Positions 37,884 through 48,399 of a DNA stretch of 64,000 bases are shown one piece after another. The first letter of the stretch is position 1. Every line of letters starts with the position of its first letter. This stretch comes from Rhynchospora pubera (taxonomy: Eukaryota > Streptophyta > Magnoliopsida > Poales > Cyperaceae). The DNA lies in NCBI GenBank assembly GCA_028095005.1, contig CM051459.1:1355190-1419189 (forward strand). Direction: 5' to 3'. The position numbers and the translations under genes were made by a program. The notes below the pieces were generated by a model. The model worked only from the letters and a program-made list of their open reading frames with translations. It did not search any database and was not told the origin of the DNA.

Positions 37884-38074
37884 ACCCACTCTCTCTCTCT
37901 CTCTACGGGCAGGGCAGCCATGGCACTCCACGATCCACATCGGAATCACCGGCTCAGATCAAATCTGGGCTACCCCACAAACCCGGCCTGACCCGACTGC
38001 TCTTTCTGTTTCTGTTTCTGCTTCTGCTAATTAATTATACGCCCTACTACATCAACTTGGCCCATTTCTAATCA
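37884..38074. promoter_or_regulatory. Displaced original AQR upstream segment
   Basis: Sequence between the Pack-MULE duplication and the Helitron end. If both insertions are removed, this 191-bp stretch (with a CT microsatellite at 37891-37903) lies directly before the 89-bp AQR leader. It is therefore probably part of the ancestral AQR promoter or leader. This is an inference from the insertion boundaries. Confidence 0.55.
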
Positions 38075-38638
38075 CTAGTAACAGTGCCCACCCAATGTGT
38101 GGGCGGACCTTTAATATTTAAAAATATTATTTGTCATGAATATGTTGCAAGCTTTTAAAAAACTCCGTATTTTTCATTTTATCGCCGTTTTATCTAGATT
38201 TTTGTTCATACCGCACAACCGTTTTATCTGTTATATCGCCGTTTTATCCGCTTTATCGCCATTTAATCACCGACAAACGCTAAATTACCACCCAACCGCT
38301 AAAGCGCACAAATCATATTTTAAAATCTTAATATATATATTGTCTTTTTTTTTCAATATTTAAGGTTAACGTTGTCTTGATTGACGTTGAAAGTATCAAC
38401 ATCATTGTCTTGATTGGCGTTGAAAGTATCAACATCATTCACCAATTTAAACAAACTAATAATCGCGCGCTTCTCAATGTGTGGATAAATATGCTTCTCA
38501 ATGTGTGGATAAATAATTTTTGAAACAAATGATTATATTTAAAAATGAACATATGAATAGAGAAATAATTTGATAAAAATTGATATTTTTCAATAAACAA
38601 TTTCACATAAAAAGTATAATTGCACCATAAAAATTAGG

Positions 38639-39021
38639 GAGTGGCTAGTGTCAAACATATAGGACACATGCACTTGTCCAACATAATAAAATTTTAATTT
38701 TTAATATTAGAATGGCCGATCCAAATCGCTCAAATTGTTCTACATTATGAAATCTCCATAGAGACCAAATTTTATATTTTTTTAAAAAAATTTTACTATT
38801 TTTTTGAAATTTTTGAATGTGCTCGATCTAAAAAGTTATGAACCCTCTAATTTTGAAAATAAAAAAAATAGTTAGAAAATTTGAAAAAATATAAAATTTG
38901 ATTTTCAAGATTATTTTAATATAGAGATCATATTGAGCGGTTTGAATCGGCCGTTTGAAATTTTAATGGTCGACATTAGGATCGTATTTGACGTCCTATA
39001 TGTTTGACTCTAGCATTACTC
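38639..39021. mobile_element. Foldback MITE inside the Helitron
   Basis: The ends are inverted copies: ggagtggctagtgtcaaaca at the left and, on the other strand, gagtaatgctagagtcaaac at the right, continuing into tataggac. The interior is AT-rich and largely self-complementary, with ccaaattttatatttttt and its inverse, and gatccaaatcgctcaaatt and its inverse. It is the same general type as the foldback elements at 47-49 kb. Confidence 0.72.
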
Positions 39022-39384
39022 TAAAAATAAAATGATACAAAATGACAAATAATATTTAATCGCTCCCACCCCATTGTTACAACAGCGAAAGTGATCTTAC
39101 TCAACACGTTAATATGGACACTACAAATAATTTATATCGTTTACATTTCCTTAATTCTCTCATAGTACTTCTCGAACTTACATGAACACTACAAAATATT
39201 TAAACATCAGCTATTTTTTTCTTAATGGGAATAAAATGAAATTAAATGTATAGAGTGCTTTATTGCATGTGAACATAATTGATATAATGATATGTCAAAT
39301 TCAATAGGAACAACTTAATTTTGCTTTCAGGACATATAGTGTAATTTACTTAACCTCTAGTTAGAACATTAGAGTTTATTACTT

Positions 39385-40318
39385 TCAAAACAACTCCTTC
39401 AAAGCATTTCTCGACATTAACTCCGAGTTTTATATTCTCTTGCAAAAAGAATGCCTTCATTTGTCACTGCCCTTTCACTTTCCTTCAATTTTTCATAACA
39501 AAATCACTATCAAATATCAATCATATATTGAATAATTTGCTTTCTCTATTTAGACAACACATTCGATAAGCTGTAGCAATTCTAGAAAAACAATTAAATT
39601 TCCATATCGACCTTGTTGCCTACAAGCATCTTACTGCGGTCTTGGTTGGTTGAGTAGAGGTCGATTTCCTTGGCACATTGGTGAATGTATCTCTTTTGTC
39701 ACATCATACACTACAACATCATATTATATCACATTATCATAAGAAATTAAAAATAAACAATGTATAAATGGTCACGTTGTATTTAATAAATTACTGGATC
39801 ACCTACTTTCTATCTAATCTTTAATATTTATTACCCAATTTAAAATCCAAAATCTCTTGGTAACTTACCAGAGAAGAATGTCTCAAGCACATCAAAAAGT
39901 AACTTAATAATTAGCTTGACACTTTTAATATGTCAGATTTATCAGAGTAATATACACCTATACACCCATGATTGCGCACAGCATCATCGGACTAAAATCT
40001 AAATAAGAGAAAGCTTAGTCGACTTACAATATTCCATTGATAACATTCAGAAAGAAGAGAAAAAAGATGTACCCGTGATGCCTACAAAACCTCTGTAGTA
40101 TGACTGTATGAACTTGTCAGTTCTTGTCCATCTGCAACATTCATTGTATTTAACCAACTTTGAAAACAACAAAAAAATTTTTAATAGAGATTGATTTGTA
40201 ACAGAAATTACATGTGTCAAGATTGAATGATATACCAGTATCCCAAATTGCAAGCTTGATCTTCTTTCCTCCCCCAGTGACCATTTTAACCTTGAAATCC
40301 ACACTTGAACCCACAAAA
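39385..40318 (-). pseudogene. RABC (Rab18-like) GTPase fragments captured by the Helitron
   Basis: Four pieces in order on the minus strand. 40318-40241 encodes VDFKVKMVTGGGKKIKLAIW DT, the switch I to G3 region of RABC. 40133-40069 keeps GQ and TSSYYRG-like sequence (SYYRGFVGIT) after an internal deletion. About 39695-39605 has DTFTNV, then in a shifted frame AKEIDLYSTNQDRSKMLVGN KVD, with the G4 NKxD motif. About 39475-39385 has VTNEGILFAREY, a deletion, and CFEGVVLK. The N-terminal P-loop exon is missing. Deletions and frame shifts make it non-functional as a GTPase. Confidence 0.85.
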
Positions 40319-40582
40319 GAAACATTATGTTGTGAAGTAATAATAATTCTTAAACCTAATCCAACTCAGTGAATCGCCAGAAATATTGGATCTCAAGTCC
40401 AATAGCAGATTTCCTAATTCAGCTGCTTTTACCTCCCAAAAGCAGCCAACTCAACAAATTACAAAACTACAGCTACGTAGGTCTATTTTAATTGCAGATA
40501 ATCATGAGAAATCATAATAATCACAAATTTTGCTGCCATGTTTCTATAAAGTTTTGCCAATAAGATAATAAAAAGTACTCAC

Positions 40583-40690
40583 CACTCATGTTCTTGTTGA
40601 GTTCCATATTGAAGTAGCCATCTACAACCCCAATAGCTCCCCATGAGTTCTTTATCAAACAGTATGGCACTCCATCTTCGTACATGCTAA
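40583..40690 (-). pseudogene. Papain-family (aleurain-like) cysteine protease exon fragment
   Basis: A single piece reading YEDGVPYCLIKNSWGA, then GYFNMELNKNMSG and a gtgagt donor. KNSWG holds the conserved catalytic-site Asn of C1A proteases, and GYFKMELGKNMCG is typical of aleurain/cathepsin H types. The usual W-G after NSWG is altered and Cys of NMCG is Ser. No other part of the protease was found nearby, so it is a captured exon. Confidence 0.82.
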
Positions 40691-40948
40691 TGCTATCTTA
40701 TTCATATGCTGCACCAAATCTAATATTTAGGTCCAATAGTTAAAAACATATCATAGATTTATTTTGTTTTCCAATAATACCCTTTATGCCTATCACTCAT
40801 ATTATAAGATTTTCTACAAATTATTTTGAAAGTTTACAAAACATAAAATGTCAAATACGCCTATTAATATAATCTTATTGCCTTTTCAACTCTATAAAAT
40901 GCCAAAACTATTAGTATTAGGTATCAAACTTTTCTACTTGCAGAATTC

Positions 40949-41560
40949 CTACCAGCCCAATATCAGAAGCTTCAACAATGTCATGTGAATATAAAGGTCA
41001 TTCTTTGCCTGTCTGAAATATGCTGCTCTTAGATAATCATCCACTTTCACAGTTATCTAGAAGTATGAGAACAACGTCAGTTGAAAAGAAAATAATTAAG
41101 TATAATAACCCAGTATAATATGGGTTTATTTAGATCTTCTGTATGTTTTTCTATGACAATTTCATGTTTTGTATACCACTTATAAGAAAGGTAACACTAA
41201 TAACATAAAATAGAAAAAAAATTAACTCAAAATTACCTGTCTTACTAATAACCACACCATTATGTTAAATTCAGAAGTTTAAGTCCCAGGAAACACATTA
41301 ATAATCTACGTCCTAAGATATGAAAATGACAATACCTCATCTTGCCGAGGAAGAGGATGCATTACAACAGCATGTTTTCGCATAACTTCCAACGCCTTTT
41401 TATCAACTATATACTTCTCTCGAGCTGCTTCATATAGGTCAATTCTCTATCCAAATCTCTCTTTTTGGATTTGGGTCTGATAAACCACGTCAAACATAGA
41501 TACCACCTCCAATAAATCAGAGCTCTCTTTCCATTCAACACCGCATCCAACCATTTTGCT
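40949..41560 (-). pseudogene. Aspartate carbamoyltransferase C-terminal exons captured by the Helitron
   Basis: Two exon-like pieces. 41560-41336 reads GVEWKESSDLLEVVSMFDVV YQTQIQKERFG, then an in-frame TAG where the family has Asp, then RIDLYEAAREKYIVDKKALE and HAVVMHPLPRQDE up to a gtattg donor. 41056-40949 reads ITVKVDDYLRAAYFRQAKND, then LYIHMTLLKLLILGW and a natural stop. HPLPR is the conserved carbamoyl-phosphate-site loop of plant ATCase (pyrimidine synthesis, plastid). The N-terminal half is absent, and the internal stop rules out a normal product. Confidence 0.88.
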
Positions 41561-42105
41561 AATTTTTAATATTCAACAATTGTAAAGGAAATTAGACAGA
41601 GAGAAGAAGGTTCCTACCAGGGAATGAAAACCAATCAAAAGCTACACCACTGATCTCATTCTGAAATACATTCTGTCATGCCAATAAAAGAAATTAAATA
41701 TACTAACTCAGAATTATTTTTTCACAGCAATTACTAAGTTGAAGTTCATTACAAGCATTAGAAGTCAAATAAACACAAGAAACCTCAATGACTATCACAA
41801 TATACTACAGTTGACTCAAATTTTACAAACTAAGAGCAATTTTATTTGTTATGTCAAACCGATCTGATAGTTATTGGACTGATACCATCATGACATCAAA
41901 TTATAGAATAAGTGACGGCAGTGATGCTTGTGATGGCCAAAGTGAAATATGGATTCAATCATTCAATACTGTTGTACAATTTGATTCCACCAGAAATCAA
42001 ATTGTAGGCAGAATTGAAGGTGAACAATCCGTATATGTCATCGTTCAAGTTCAATCAAATCTATAATAACAGGTGAATAAAAAAAGGAAAGTATAGAGAT
42101 TCTAC

Positions 42106-43026
42106 CTTCACGGAATTATTGTCAAGCTGCAAAGCCTTCCTACAATCATCCTCGACTTTTATCCATTCACTACAACAAGGAAATAACTATCTAGTTAAAC
42201 AGATAAGAAAGAAAAATAGTAAGTAAACCTAACATACTATTGCATAAAACAAATTAAGTAGAAAATAACAAGTTAACAATAGAACAAAAAATAAAGAGAG
42301 ATGAATTACACACTTTCTCTTCATGTAGCACAGTGCTCTGTTGGTCTTGTACACGGCCACATTTGGGCACAGTGCTATTGCCTGAAAATACAACAACCAA
42401 AACCATTTCAAATTTAAGAAATTGCATCCCCTAAAGTTACCCTACTATATTCGACATAAATAAAATCGAAAATTGAGCTTCTGCATGGGCTACAACGCCC
42501 AAAAACTCTCAGCATTACAATACACATGCACCAAGTAACCCAACTAAATTACAGATTAAGAGAATTGACAGAAGGAGCGTGATCCTCAAGAGTACAAAAC
42601 CCTAATATATTATCCATTTGGTCCCGCCAAGGGCATAGATTTTGTTGGAAAAGTTAATATTGTTATCAAGCTCATGCGTATGATACAATTTCAGTATTTA
42701 GTTTCTCAATTTCTATTCATTTCTCTCTAATTTCTCCTTCATCCCAATTCCCTGTCATCAACCCAATTTTAAGCATCTAGAAAATGAAAATTCTAATAAC
42801 ACACCAAACAAACGAAACTGAACGGACAGAATCGAAGCAATATAGCTCAAATTAAACTAAAAATATCAAAATTTTCAATAAGATTAAAAGGCAAAATAGC
42901 AAAAAGGACCTCAGTATAAACATCAATGGCGGCACCTAAGCGATCCTTCTTGAAGAAGGTGTTGCCATCTTGCTTGAGGAGCTCCGCCTGCTTCGCCACG
43001 CTTTCCGGTACTGGTGCCGGTTCCAT
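42106..43026 (-). pseudogene. N-terminal TPR exons of E3 ubiquitin ligase CHIP captured by the Helitron
   Basis: Three exons with intact GT-AG borders and phase: 43026-42910 (39 codons, starts MEPAPVPESVAKQAELLKQD), 42381-42314 and 42169-42106. Joined they give 83 in-frame residues, including GNTFFKKDRLGAAIDVYTE, ALCPNVAVY-TNRALCYMKR and VEDDCRKALQLDNNSVK. That is the first TPR units of plant CHIP, an HSP70/90-binding co-chaperone and U-box ligase. The next TPR part, the coiled middle and the U-box are absent, because the copy ends at the NSVK exon border. It could give a TPR-only or chimeric protein by splicing into downstream captured exons. It may retain its own promoter and start codon. 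Confidence 0.88.
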
Positions 43027-43950
43027 GTCTCTCTCTCCCTCTCCCTCTCCCTCCCAGTGGTAATAATTATAGAGAGAAAAACACTTGCTTTGATTTATTT
43101 GTGTATATTTTGGTCTTTGTAAATCAATCCAATCCAACGCGAAGCGAAACGCTCGCTTTCAAACAGAATTCTGTAGAAGCTTCTAATCGGAAACCCAGTG
43201 GAGCAAGAAGAAATACTTTTGAAGTTACAACTTTCCACAGATTAGAACATATTAGAAGAGTAGAAAATATTTTTTCTTACTCCATTTGGTTTTGCAACCA
43301 TTCTTCTCGTTCTAGCCCTCTATATTAATGACGCTCTGGAAGAAATTAGAAAAAAGAAACAAATGAAAGATGAAATTTATAGTGTGAAGTTTAATTAGAC
43401 ACTGGAATTGTTACAGGGGATGAAAAGCATTAAAATCAACTTACATGAAAACTCATTTATCGATACTCTATCGTCGAGGGGGAGAAAGAGTTATTCGTTT
43501 TCGGAGATGAAGATTGCAAAGTTGCATCCCATCGCGACTCCCACCGTCATGGAGGCGTCGCGTCTAGGGTTGTGGGATCGAAGAGCGGAAGAGGGAGAAG
43601 TGAAAATCGAAGAGAGGAGAGAGTCCAGTGGTGTGGTCCTCCTCACAACGAAGAAGAGATGCAGCGAAGAGAAGTGACTGGAATGAGGGAGAAAGGAAAA
43701 ATGAAATTTGCAAAATTAATAAAAAGAAATCCATACGAAAGAACGTCAGACTTCGTATAAAAGGAACGGAAATGAAAGATTAATTAACTCTTCGCTCGGA
43801 GAATTCATATGATCCGTTCATCAATTTACATTTTTGATCGTCAACGGTGTAGATTGTTCGAAATTGATCTTCAACGGCGTAGATCGTTCAGATCAAGGTT
43901 GTATCCTGTGATGTTACATTATTCTATTGGTGCTTTTAATATAGTAGAGA
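43027..43950. other. 5' part of the Helitron
   Basis: No recognisable gene. It contains a CT/GA microsatellite at 43027-43055 (leader of the CHIP fragment), then AT-rich sequence and a GA-rich block near 43540-43720 that may be the upstream part of a captured locus. Confidence 0.4.
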
Positions 43951-44062
43951 TTACTTACTGGTTACTGCTCATATTCCAATTTCTTAGTGAAGAAAAGGCC
44001 CAACCCAATCAACTCAACTACACAACTACACTCTTCCAATTTTCAAATTCCAAAATAAGAGG

Positions 44063-44072
44063 GCAATAATTA
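44063..44072. repeat. 10-bp target-site duplication (left), gcaataatta
   Basis: Identical to 47034-47043 across 2.96 kb; flanks the MULE-like element. Confidence 0.75.
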
Positions 44073-44329
44073 GGTAATTACTACTTACCATCCATTCTTT
44101 TGTCATCACCGTCATCCATAAGATCGGCGTCCTTCATTTTTTCGCGCGTCTCCATCGGATCGCCTAACTCCATCGCGTCTCTCCTCCCCTCCACTCTCTT
44201 TCATTTTTCCGCGCCTCCTCCCACCTCTCCCCTCTCTTCTTTTTTTTTTCGCGGCTACCTCTCCTCTGTCTTGCTTCTCTCCTCTTCCTTCCTTCTTTCC
44301 TCTTTTTCGACTTATTTCTTCTTTTCAAT

Positions 44330-45010
44330 TATGTTGGATACCTATTCAATTTATTTGTTATAGATGTTCAATTTAGTTGTTAAACATGTTATACGAGTTA
44401 ACATGTTTGTTACATCTGTTCATTTTATTTGTTATAACTGTTCAATTTATTTGTCATTTCTGTTCAGTTTATTTGCTCACTTTTATTTTTCGTATGAATC
44501 CACATTATTTGTTACATCTATTCAGTTTTTGTGTTATAACTACTCAATTTATTTGTCATTTCTGTTCAATTTATTTGTTATATCTATTCAATTTATGTAC
44601 ACTATTTATTTTTGTATACGAGTTAACATGTTTGTTACATCTGTTCATTTTATTTGTTATAACTGTTCAATTTATTTGTCATTTCTGTTCAATTTATTTG
44701 CTCACTTTTATATTTCGTATGAATCCATATTATTTGTTACATCTGTTCAGTTTATGTGTTATAACTGTTCAATTTATTTGTCATTTCTGTTCAGTTTATT
44801 TACTCACATTTATCTTTTTTTTATGAGTCCGCATTATTTGTCATATATGTTCAGTTTATTTGTATAACTGTTCAATTTATTTGTCATTTTTGTTTAATTT
44901 ATTTGCTCACTTTTACTTTCTTTTTTTATGAGTCCAGATTGTTTTTTACATATTTTCAGTTTATTTTGCTATTTATGTTCAACTAGTTGTTATATCTGTT
45001 CAGTTTAAGA
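44330..45010. repeat. Degenerate tgttcaatttattt tandem repeat
   Basis: Imperfect units containing tgttcaatttatttgt, catttctgttcagttta and cgtatgaatccacattattt. Larger landmarks recur at about 44490, 44717, 44822 and 44930, so spacing is irregular (about 90-140 bp). The short motif is shared with the 112-bp array at 22.5-23.2 kb. ORFs of 149 and 167 codons across it are stop-poor repeat sequence, not genes. Confidence 0.82.
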
Positions 45011-45201
45011 AAGCAGTATAAAGTGTGAGGGAGAGGAAGGAGAATAGAACACCAGGGAGAAAGGAGGGACAGAAAGGAAGGCGTGTTAGGAAGGAAGTGG
45101 CGCGAGGGAGGAAAGACATGTGAGGGAAAGAGGACGCCTGAGGGAGGGAGAGGCGTCTCTAGAGGCGCGCGCAAAAAAAAATCGGAAGTTGGAGGAGAGG
45201 G

Positions 45202-45206
45202 AAATG
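45202..45206. repeat. 5-bp target-site duplication of LTR (left), aaatg
   Basis: Matches 46984-46988. Confidence 0.9.
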
Positions 45207-46983
45207 TGTTAGAGTTATGTCCTAGAAGTCAATTATTTAATGACTTAATTATTAGTTTATGTATGGGATGATATTTTATCATATGTTCCTAGGTTTATTA
45301 TTGACAGATTATTCAGGTTGAGAATCTGAATAGTAGATCTCTGTGGATCATTCTTTAGAATGACAATAATAAATCTAAACGGTCCATAATCTTGATAATT
45401 AACAATGAACATTAATTATCTTATAAGATTAGTATGCAAGTTAAGTGATGATTAAGTTCTACTAATCATAGGTAAAGAGTTACCAACTTAATTGCATATC
45501 TGTATGTTATGGAACATAGCACAGGACTTGACCCATCGAAATAAACATATGGATTGTGTTATGTGTCATTGTTTTATTTCGTTATGATTTTGGTTCTAAG
45601 TTTGAGATGTTTATCTTTTCCACATGAGGATAGGTTCAATAAATACTGTCTACCGCTGATTCCCGATAAGGGCTGCTATACGGACTTTATTTATGTTCTC
45701 TTGAATTGTGCGGGAAAAAGTTAATCATCAAGAAAACCGTATGTCCCTCATTAATTCACTTAGTGAGTGACGATATCTGTTTGGGCCCCTTGATGGAGAT
45801 AGATTGTTTGCATGCAACTTTATACAATTATCTCTAGATCAAGAAACGTATAATCTGCAAGAATGACACATTCCTATCTTGGATTATACGATGATATCGT
45901 GTAACATAAGAATCAAAATAGGGAAATACATTTATTCTCTTATGCATGATTGAAATATTGTAGCAGTACACTATTTATGTGAATTGGGAATCATAACGTG
46001 TTGCTAGATACCGCTTATGATTATTGGAATTAAATAGCGATTTAATTCCATGTCCAACATAGCATAAATCCTCAAAGGGTCACACAAATATGACTTTAAC
46101 CATACAGTGTATTAATTGATTTGTTTGCATTGGAGAATGCAAAAATATGATGTGTTGATTAATTAATTATATACTGTTGCAAACCGTTATAATTAATTAT
46201 ATCAAAAGGATCATATAGAAATTAATTTAATACATATGCTTATCCTAAAGTAATTATCATTAAGTTGATAATTAATTATGCTCAACAATATTTAATATAA
46301 TTGTAGGAATTATATTGAATAAATAGGCTTAATTTAATTAGCCGATATGAGCCGAAATATAATCAATTGGATAGGCCCATTATATAATTGATATAATAGG
46401 TCTAAGAGAGATTAAACAATAAAATGTAAATGGCCCATTTAGGCCTTTTTTATTTGGCCGGCCATAGAGTGGCATGATGGTAATTTTGGAAGTGAGAAGG
46501 TTGGACTTGATCTCTATATAAGGACCACTAGTTGGTGCCTTCCAACTCTAGTTCTCTCTCCTCCTCTTGCCTCCTTCTCTAGCCGCCACCTTCAAGAGAG
46601 AAAATTGGTTTTCTCTATTCCATTTTTTGCTCTCTTCCATTGATTATTATTAGGTCTCATGTGTTGAGAATAGCTATTCCTAAATTAGTTCAAGAATAGT
46701 AAAGGGATTAGCATTCCTCTAGTTCCTACTAGCATAGGACCTATGAGAATGGTTAGTTTCCTTGGTAGACTCGAGGCCAATATGGAGGAGGCGCATGGAG
46801 GCACGCCACCGACTCCCATGCCGTGGTCGAGCCCCGCGAATACGATTTCGCGGGAGGTACAAAATCCACCCCTTTCTCTTTGTGTTAACTTGGCTTTTGT
46901 GCACGATTCGTTGTGTGTGTTGTTTCGATGGCTTAATTAAATTGTAATTAGCATAAAAATTGAAAATTACACACTTCCTAACA
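45207..46983 (+). mobile_element. Solo LTR (1777 bp), Copia-type
   Basis: Starts TGTTAGAGTTATGTCCTAGA and ends CACTTCCTAACA, so it has TG...CA ends with a six-base TGTTAG/CTAACA inversion, flanked by a perfect 5-bp duplication aaatg. There is no internal gag/pol and no second LTR, so it is a solo LTR left by recombination. The 5' end resembles the TGTTGGAGATATGCCCTAGAG start of Angela/Tork-type Copia LTRs. A promoter-like ctctatataaggacc at about 46512-46526 would mark the transcription start. It sits inside the MULE-like element. Confidence 0.93.
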
Positions 46984-46988
46984 AAATG
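46984..46988. repeat. 5-bp target-site duplication of LTR (right), aaatg
   Basis: Matches 45202-45206. Confidence 0.9.
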
Positions 46989-47033
46989 TTGGATGACGCG
47001 GATGATTATTTTATGGATGACGCTTATCACCCC

Positions 47034-47043
47034 GCAATAATTA
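47034..47043. repeat. 10-bp target-site duplication (right), gcaataatta
   Basis: Matches 44063-44072. Confidence 0.75.
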
Positions 47044-47217
47044 TTATTTGTTACTTGCTCCAAAATATAAAATTATAAATGAAAAAAACGATGCAAGAAG
47101 AGGACAGACCGGCCAGACAGGAGAATCATTCTATATAGATTATTTAAATTTTCTCATTCCAAATATGAGGTCAAATTTTTTTATACATACATGAACAGAC
47201 GCCGATCGCAAACAAAC

Positions 47218-47221
<4 letters not shown>

Positions 47222-47279
<58 letters not shown>
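47222..47279. repeat. (TA)n followed by (GA)n microsatellite
   Basis: About 18 TA dinucleotides run directly into about 10 GA dinucleotides. The same TA-to-GA junction recurs at 48786-48828. Confidence 0.95.
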
Positions 47280-47618
47280 TATAAAAAATAACGATATTTC
47301 AGTTAAGCTAATATATTATCTTTTTTTAGTTGTAAACTTTGTAGAGTGCCAAGTATTATGCCTAAGTCAGCAAAAAAATGTCCAAATCAGCAATTGAAAA
47401 AAAATAAAATAAAATCATACATGCGTGCAATTAATGTTGATTACTACTATTTTTTTTATGAAGAGTTCAAAAAAAATGAAAAAACGAAGATTTAATTATA
47501 TCGTCGTGACTAGCCAACAGTCAAGTCAATGCAACTCTAAAGTGATTCTTGAAGGAATATTTCAGAATTCTAAAGAAAATGCTTTGCTGTTTTTTTAATT
47601 ATATATATATATATATAT

Positions 47619-48024
47619 AGAGTTTTGCTATGGTGAGTTGCAACTCACCAAAGTGTCCGTGAGTTGCGCTCAAAATTTCGAAATTAAGTTCAAAATGATC
47701 GATCCAAACAGTCTAATATGATATACCTATTGAAATCTCCATGTAGACCAAATTTTTCATTTTTTCGAAATTTTTAAGTATTTTTTTAAAATTTTAGAAA
47801 ATCATTAATCTAATTGGTTCTGAACCATTAAAAAATAGCAGTTTTTAAAAATTCGAAATAAATACTTAAAAATTTCGAAAAAATATAAAAATTTATCTGC
47901 ACGGAGATTTCAATAGAGAGATCGTATTAGACGGTTTGGATCGGTCATTTTAAGTTAAATTTCGAAATTTTGAGCGCAACTCACGGACGCTTTGGTGAGT
48001 TGCAACTCACCATAGCAAAACTCT
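47619..48024. mobile_element. Foldback MITE A in a TA microsatellite (406 bp)
   Basis: Long inverted termini: agagttttgctatggtgagt at the left and its reverse complement at 48005-48024, continuing into tgcaactcacc, a short palindrome. The inner part is also self-complementary (gatccaaacagtctaatatg and its inverse), so nearly the whole element folds into one hairpin. It lies exactly between (TA)n tracts, consistent with insertion into TA repeats. Confidence 0.88.
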
Positions 48025-48033
48025 ATATATATA

Positions 48034-48384
48034 TATACGTTTTTCGAGATCCAAAATTCAAATGCTCAATTTGAACCATTCAAGTTATTCACCACATTAA
48101 AATATCTTTGGAGACCAAATTTTACATTTTTTCGAATTTTTTTGCTATTTATTATGATATTTTTAAAAAAACGTTATAATTGGAGTATTTCAGACCCTCC
48201 AATTTGAACATATCAAAATAAATACCAAAAAAATTAAAAAAATATAAAATTTGGTCTCCAATGGTATTTCAATATGTAGATCAATTTGAACGGTTTGGAT
48301 TGACTGATTGAATTTCGGATCTTCAAAAAATGACTCAAAAAAAATATCTATGGCATTGCCATCTATGGCACTTTATCCCACCTC
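48034..48384. mobile_element. Foldback MITE C (second family, truncated)
   Basis: Inverted-repeat element with arms cgagatccaaaattcaaatg and, at the other end, a diverged inverse (ttgaatttcggatcttcaaa). Inner arms are ccaaattttacattttttcg and its inverse. The right end adds atctatggcattgccatcta and tggcac; the matching left terminus is missing. It shares arms with the element at 48838. Confidence 0.68.
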
Positions 48385-48399
48385 TATATATATATATAC

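Larger units (their letters stand above)
38075..43950 (-). mobile_element. Non-autonomous Helitron (5.9 kb) carrying fragments of four host genes
   Basis: Read on the minus strand the element starts at 43950 with TCTCTACTATATTAAAAG, a canonical plant Helitron 5' end preceded by A. It ends at 38075 with hairpin GCCCAC-ACATTGG-GTGGGC, seven bases, then CTAG followed by T. Insertion between A and T without target duplication and a hairpin shortly before CTRR are the defining Helitron features. No Rep/helicase gene is present. The interior carries exon pieces of CHIP (43026-42106), aspartate carbamoyltransferase (41560-40949), an aleurain-like cysteine protease (40690-40583) and a RABC GTPase (40318-39385), all in the element's own orientation and still separated by introns. 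A foldback MITE lies at 38639-39021. Confidence 0.93.
44073..47033. mobile_element. MULE-like minisatellite element, split by a solo LTR
   Basis: Left end GGTAATTACTACTTACCATC; right end read inward GGGGTGATAAGCGTCATCC, both followed within 60 bp by a shared cgtcatccataa word. A perfect 10-bp duplication gcaataatta flanks it. Without the nested LTR and its 5-bp duplication the element is about 1.18 kb. The interior has a pyrimidine-rich left arm (44160-44330), a TGTTCA-rich tandem core (44330-45010) and a purine-rich right arm (45025-45200). The left terminus shares a GGnAATTnnT...TACCATC pattern with the element at 22230, which makes the two one family. Confidence 0.72.

Noticed and set aside
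44364..44867. ORFs of 167 and 149 codons
   Set aside because: Same reason: a degenerate T-rich tandem repeat inside a MULE-like element.
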